Both the position numbers and the translations under genes were made by a program. A stretch of DNA of 5,793 bases from Chitinophaga pinensis (GTDB taxonomy: Bacteria; Bacteroidota; Bacteroidia; Flavobacteriales_D; Crocinitomicaceae): contig CAMDGP010000147.1 in the NCBI GenBank assembly GCA_945897765.1, positions 1 to 5,793 on the forward strand, in the 5' to 3' direction. A model generated the notes under the pieces. The model was not told the origin of the DNA, searched no databases, and was given only the letters and a program-made list of their open reading frames with translations. Below, one piece after another: positions 5,051 through 5,793 of the stretch (positions are counted from its first letter, which is position 1; every line of letters starts with the position of its first letter).

Positions 5051-5793
5051 TTAGTTTTTAAAATAAACCTCGACGCGTCTATTTAATGCTCTACCTTTTG
5101 GAGTAGTATTTAAGAACTTAGGTTTTGCTTCACCAAACGAACCTGTTTGTACCCTATTTGGATCGACACCTTGACTTAATAAATATTTACGTAATGATTC
5201 CGTTCTTTTCTGGGATAGCAATTGATTAGATTCGTCTTCACCTGTTGCATCAGTATGTCCTTCTAATACAATTGATGAACCTGGATTTTCTTTTAATAAA
5301 GCAACAATTTCATTTAATAAAGAATATTCATTAGTTTGTAATGAAGACTCATTTAACAAAAAGTGAACATCAGCTAGGCTTGTTATTCCTTCTCTACTAG
5401 TTACAATATTTGGATTGGAGTTTCCATTTTGATTATTACCATTCTGACCACCATTGTTATTGGCATTCTGACCTACGTTGTTGTTGCCATTCTGACCACC
5501 ATTGTTGTTTCCGTTCTGACCAACATTGTTGTTGCCGTTCTGACCAACATTGTTGTTGCCGTTCTGACTGCCATTGTTGTTCCCGTTCTGACTGCCATTG
5601 TTGTTCCCGTTCTGACCACCATTGTTGCCATTTTGGTTATTGCCGTTCTGACCTAAATTATTGTTGCCATTCTGACCACCATTGTTGTTTCCGTTCTGAC
5701 CACCATTGTTATTGCCGTTCTGACCTAAATTATTTCCGTTTTGACCACTGTTGTTATTGACATTCTGACCTACATTATTGCCATTCTGACCAC
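5051..5793 (-). CDS. OmpA-like domain protein with Asn/Gly-rich repeat linker (5' end missing)
   Basis: The frame is open from the right window edge to a TAA at 5051-5053, so at least 246 C-terminal residues are present and the N-terminus (presumably a signal peptide and any other domain) is outside. The last 110 or so residues are an OmpA C-terminal peptidoglycan-binding domain: a VHFLLNESSL start strand, then LEGHTDATG with the Asp codon at 5249-5251, then LSQKRTESLRKYL with the Arg codon at 5204-5206. These two residues are the expected diaminopimelate contacts. It ends with NRRVEVYFKN. Before it, bases 5426-5791 encode a linker almost wholly of Asn, Gly and Gln in 8-residue repeats. The likely role is outer-membrane or periplasmic anchoring to peptidoglycan; the specific function is unknown. 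A TTG at 5357-5359 could be taken as a start, but it lies inside the OmpA fold and the frame continues upstream, so it is not the real start. It converges on the suf unit. Confidence 0.88.
   Translation of the reverse strand, partial: GQNGNNVGQNVNNNSGQNGNNLGQNGNNNGGQNGNNNGGQNGNNNLGQNGNNQNGNNGGQNGNNNGSQNGNNNGSQNGNNNVGQNGNNNVGQNGNNNGGQNGNNNVGQNANNNGGQNGNNQNGNSNPNIVTSREGITSLADVHFLLNESSLQTNEYSLLNEIVALLKENPGSSIVLEGHTDATGEDESNQLLSQKRTESLRKYLLSQGVDPNRVQTGSFGEAKPKFLNTTPKGRALNRRVEVYFKN
5426..5793 (-). repeat. 24-bp coding minisatellite encoding GQNGNNNx repeats
   Basis: On the minus strand the unit is 8 residues, consensus GQNGNNN plus a variable residue (Gly, Val, Ser or Leu). Seventeen Gln-Asn cores are visible and the array continues past the window edge. 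Spacing between cores is mostly 24 bases, with some units of 21 (one Asn fewer) and two of 15 (a QNGNN short unit). All spacings are multiples of three, so the frame is kept. Exact tandem 24-base copies occur at 5511-5534/5535-5558 and 5560-5583/5584-5607, and a 42-base exact copy occurs at 5481-5522 and 5661-5702. The plus strand of this array is open in other frames only because it is periodic. Confidence 0.92.

Noticed and set aside
5357..5359. TTG as the start codon of a stand-alone 102-residue OmpA-domain protein
   Set aside because: The frame is open far upstream, the first strand of the OmpA fold (ITSLADVHF) lies before this codon, and the repeat linker reads continuously into it.
5410..5760. 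Plus-strand open frames encoding a Cys/His/Ser-Asp repeat protein or a hydrophobic Val/Ile/Leu repeat protein
   Set aside because: Both are antisense readings of the 24-bp repeat array. A periodic sequence without stops is open in several frames. The minus-strand frame runs on into a recognisable OmpA domain, so it is the coding one.
5426..5793. The 24-bp repeats as a CRISPR array or repeat-spacer element
   Set aside because: Units are contiguous with no unique spacers, all lengths are multiples of three, and they are translated within a longer reading frame.

Overview
The window looks like chromosomal DNA of a Bacteroidota bacterium, most likely from the Flavobacteriia side. It is visibly AT-rich. 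None of the start codons has a Shine-Dalgarno sequence. Matches to the Bacteroidota -7 promoter element (TAnnTTTG) lie between genes, and the 858-residue FtsK and the sufS-sufE-sufT order are typical of that phylum. Genus cannot be read from the sequence.

Layout. Bases 1-324 are a gene-free, AT-rich intergenic region. It has one -7-like element facing left at the left edge, which suggests a divergent gene just outside, and one facing right before ftsK. Bases 325-2901 encode a complete FtsK/SpoIIIE DNA translocase. A 110-base gap follows, with a weak hairpin, inverted RAACAA-type half-sites and a TACCTTTG element 8 bases before the next start. Then comes a tight three-gene unit for Fe-S cluster assembly: sufS (cysteine desulfurase, true start at 3012), sufE (sulfur acceptor, 4-base gap) and a DUF59/MIP18 sufT-like gene (1-base overlap). 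A strong bidirectional hairpin terminator at 4995-5033 separates this unit from a convergent minus-strand gene that runs off the right edge. That gene encodes a C-terminal OmpA-like peptidoglycan-binding domain preceded by a long Asn/Gly/Gln linker of octapeptide repeats.

How the genes work together. SufS takes sulfur from cysteine as a persulfide and passes it to Cys51 of SufE, which would deliver it to the SufBCD scaffold. The sufBCD genes are not in this window. The DUF59 protein probably helps cluster maturation or transfer. FtsK (septal chromosome segregation) and the OmpA-like protein (cell-envelope anchoring) are functionally separate neighbours.

Most of the window is ordinary housekeeping sequence, and I do not see an undescribed defence, mobile or RNA system. 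The most unusual part is the 3' end: a 24-bp coding minisatellite with exact recent duplications and a 180-bp higher-order repeat. It gives an Asn-rich, prion-like surface linker that probably varies in length. A second point of interest is the possible near-leaderless promoter of sufS.
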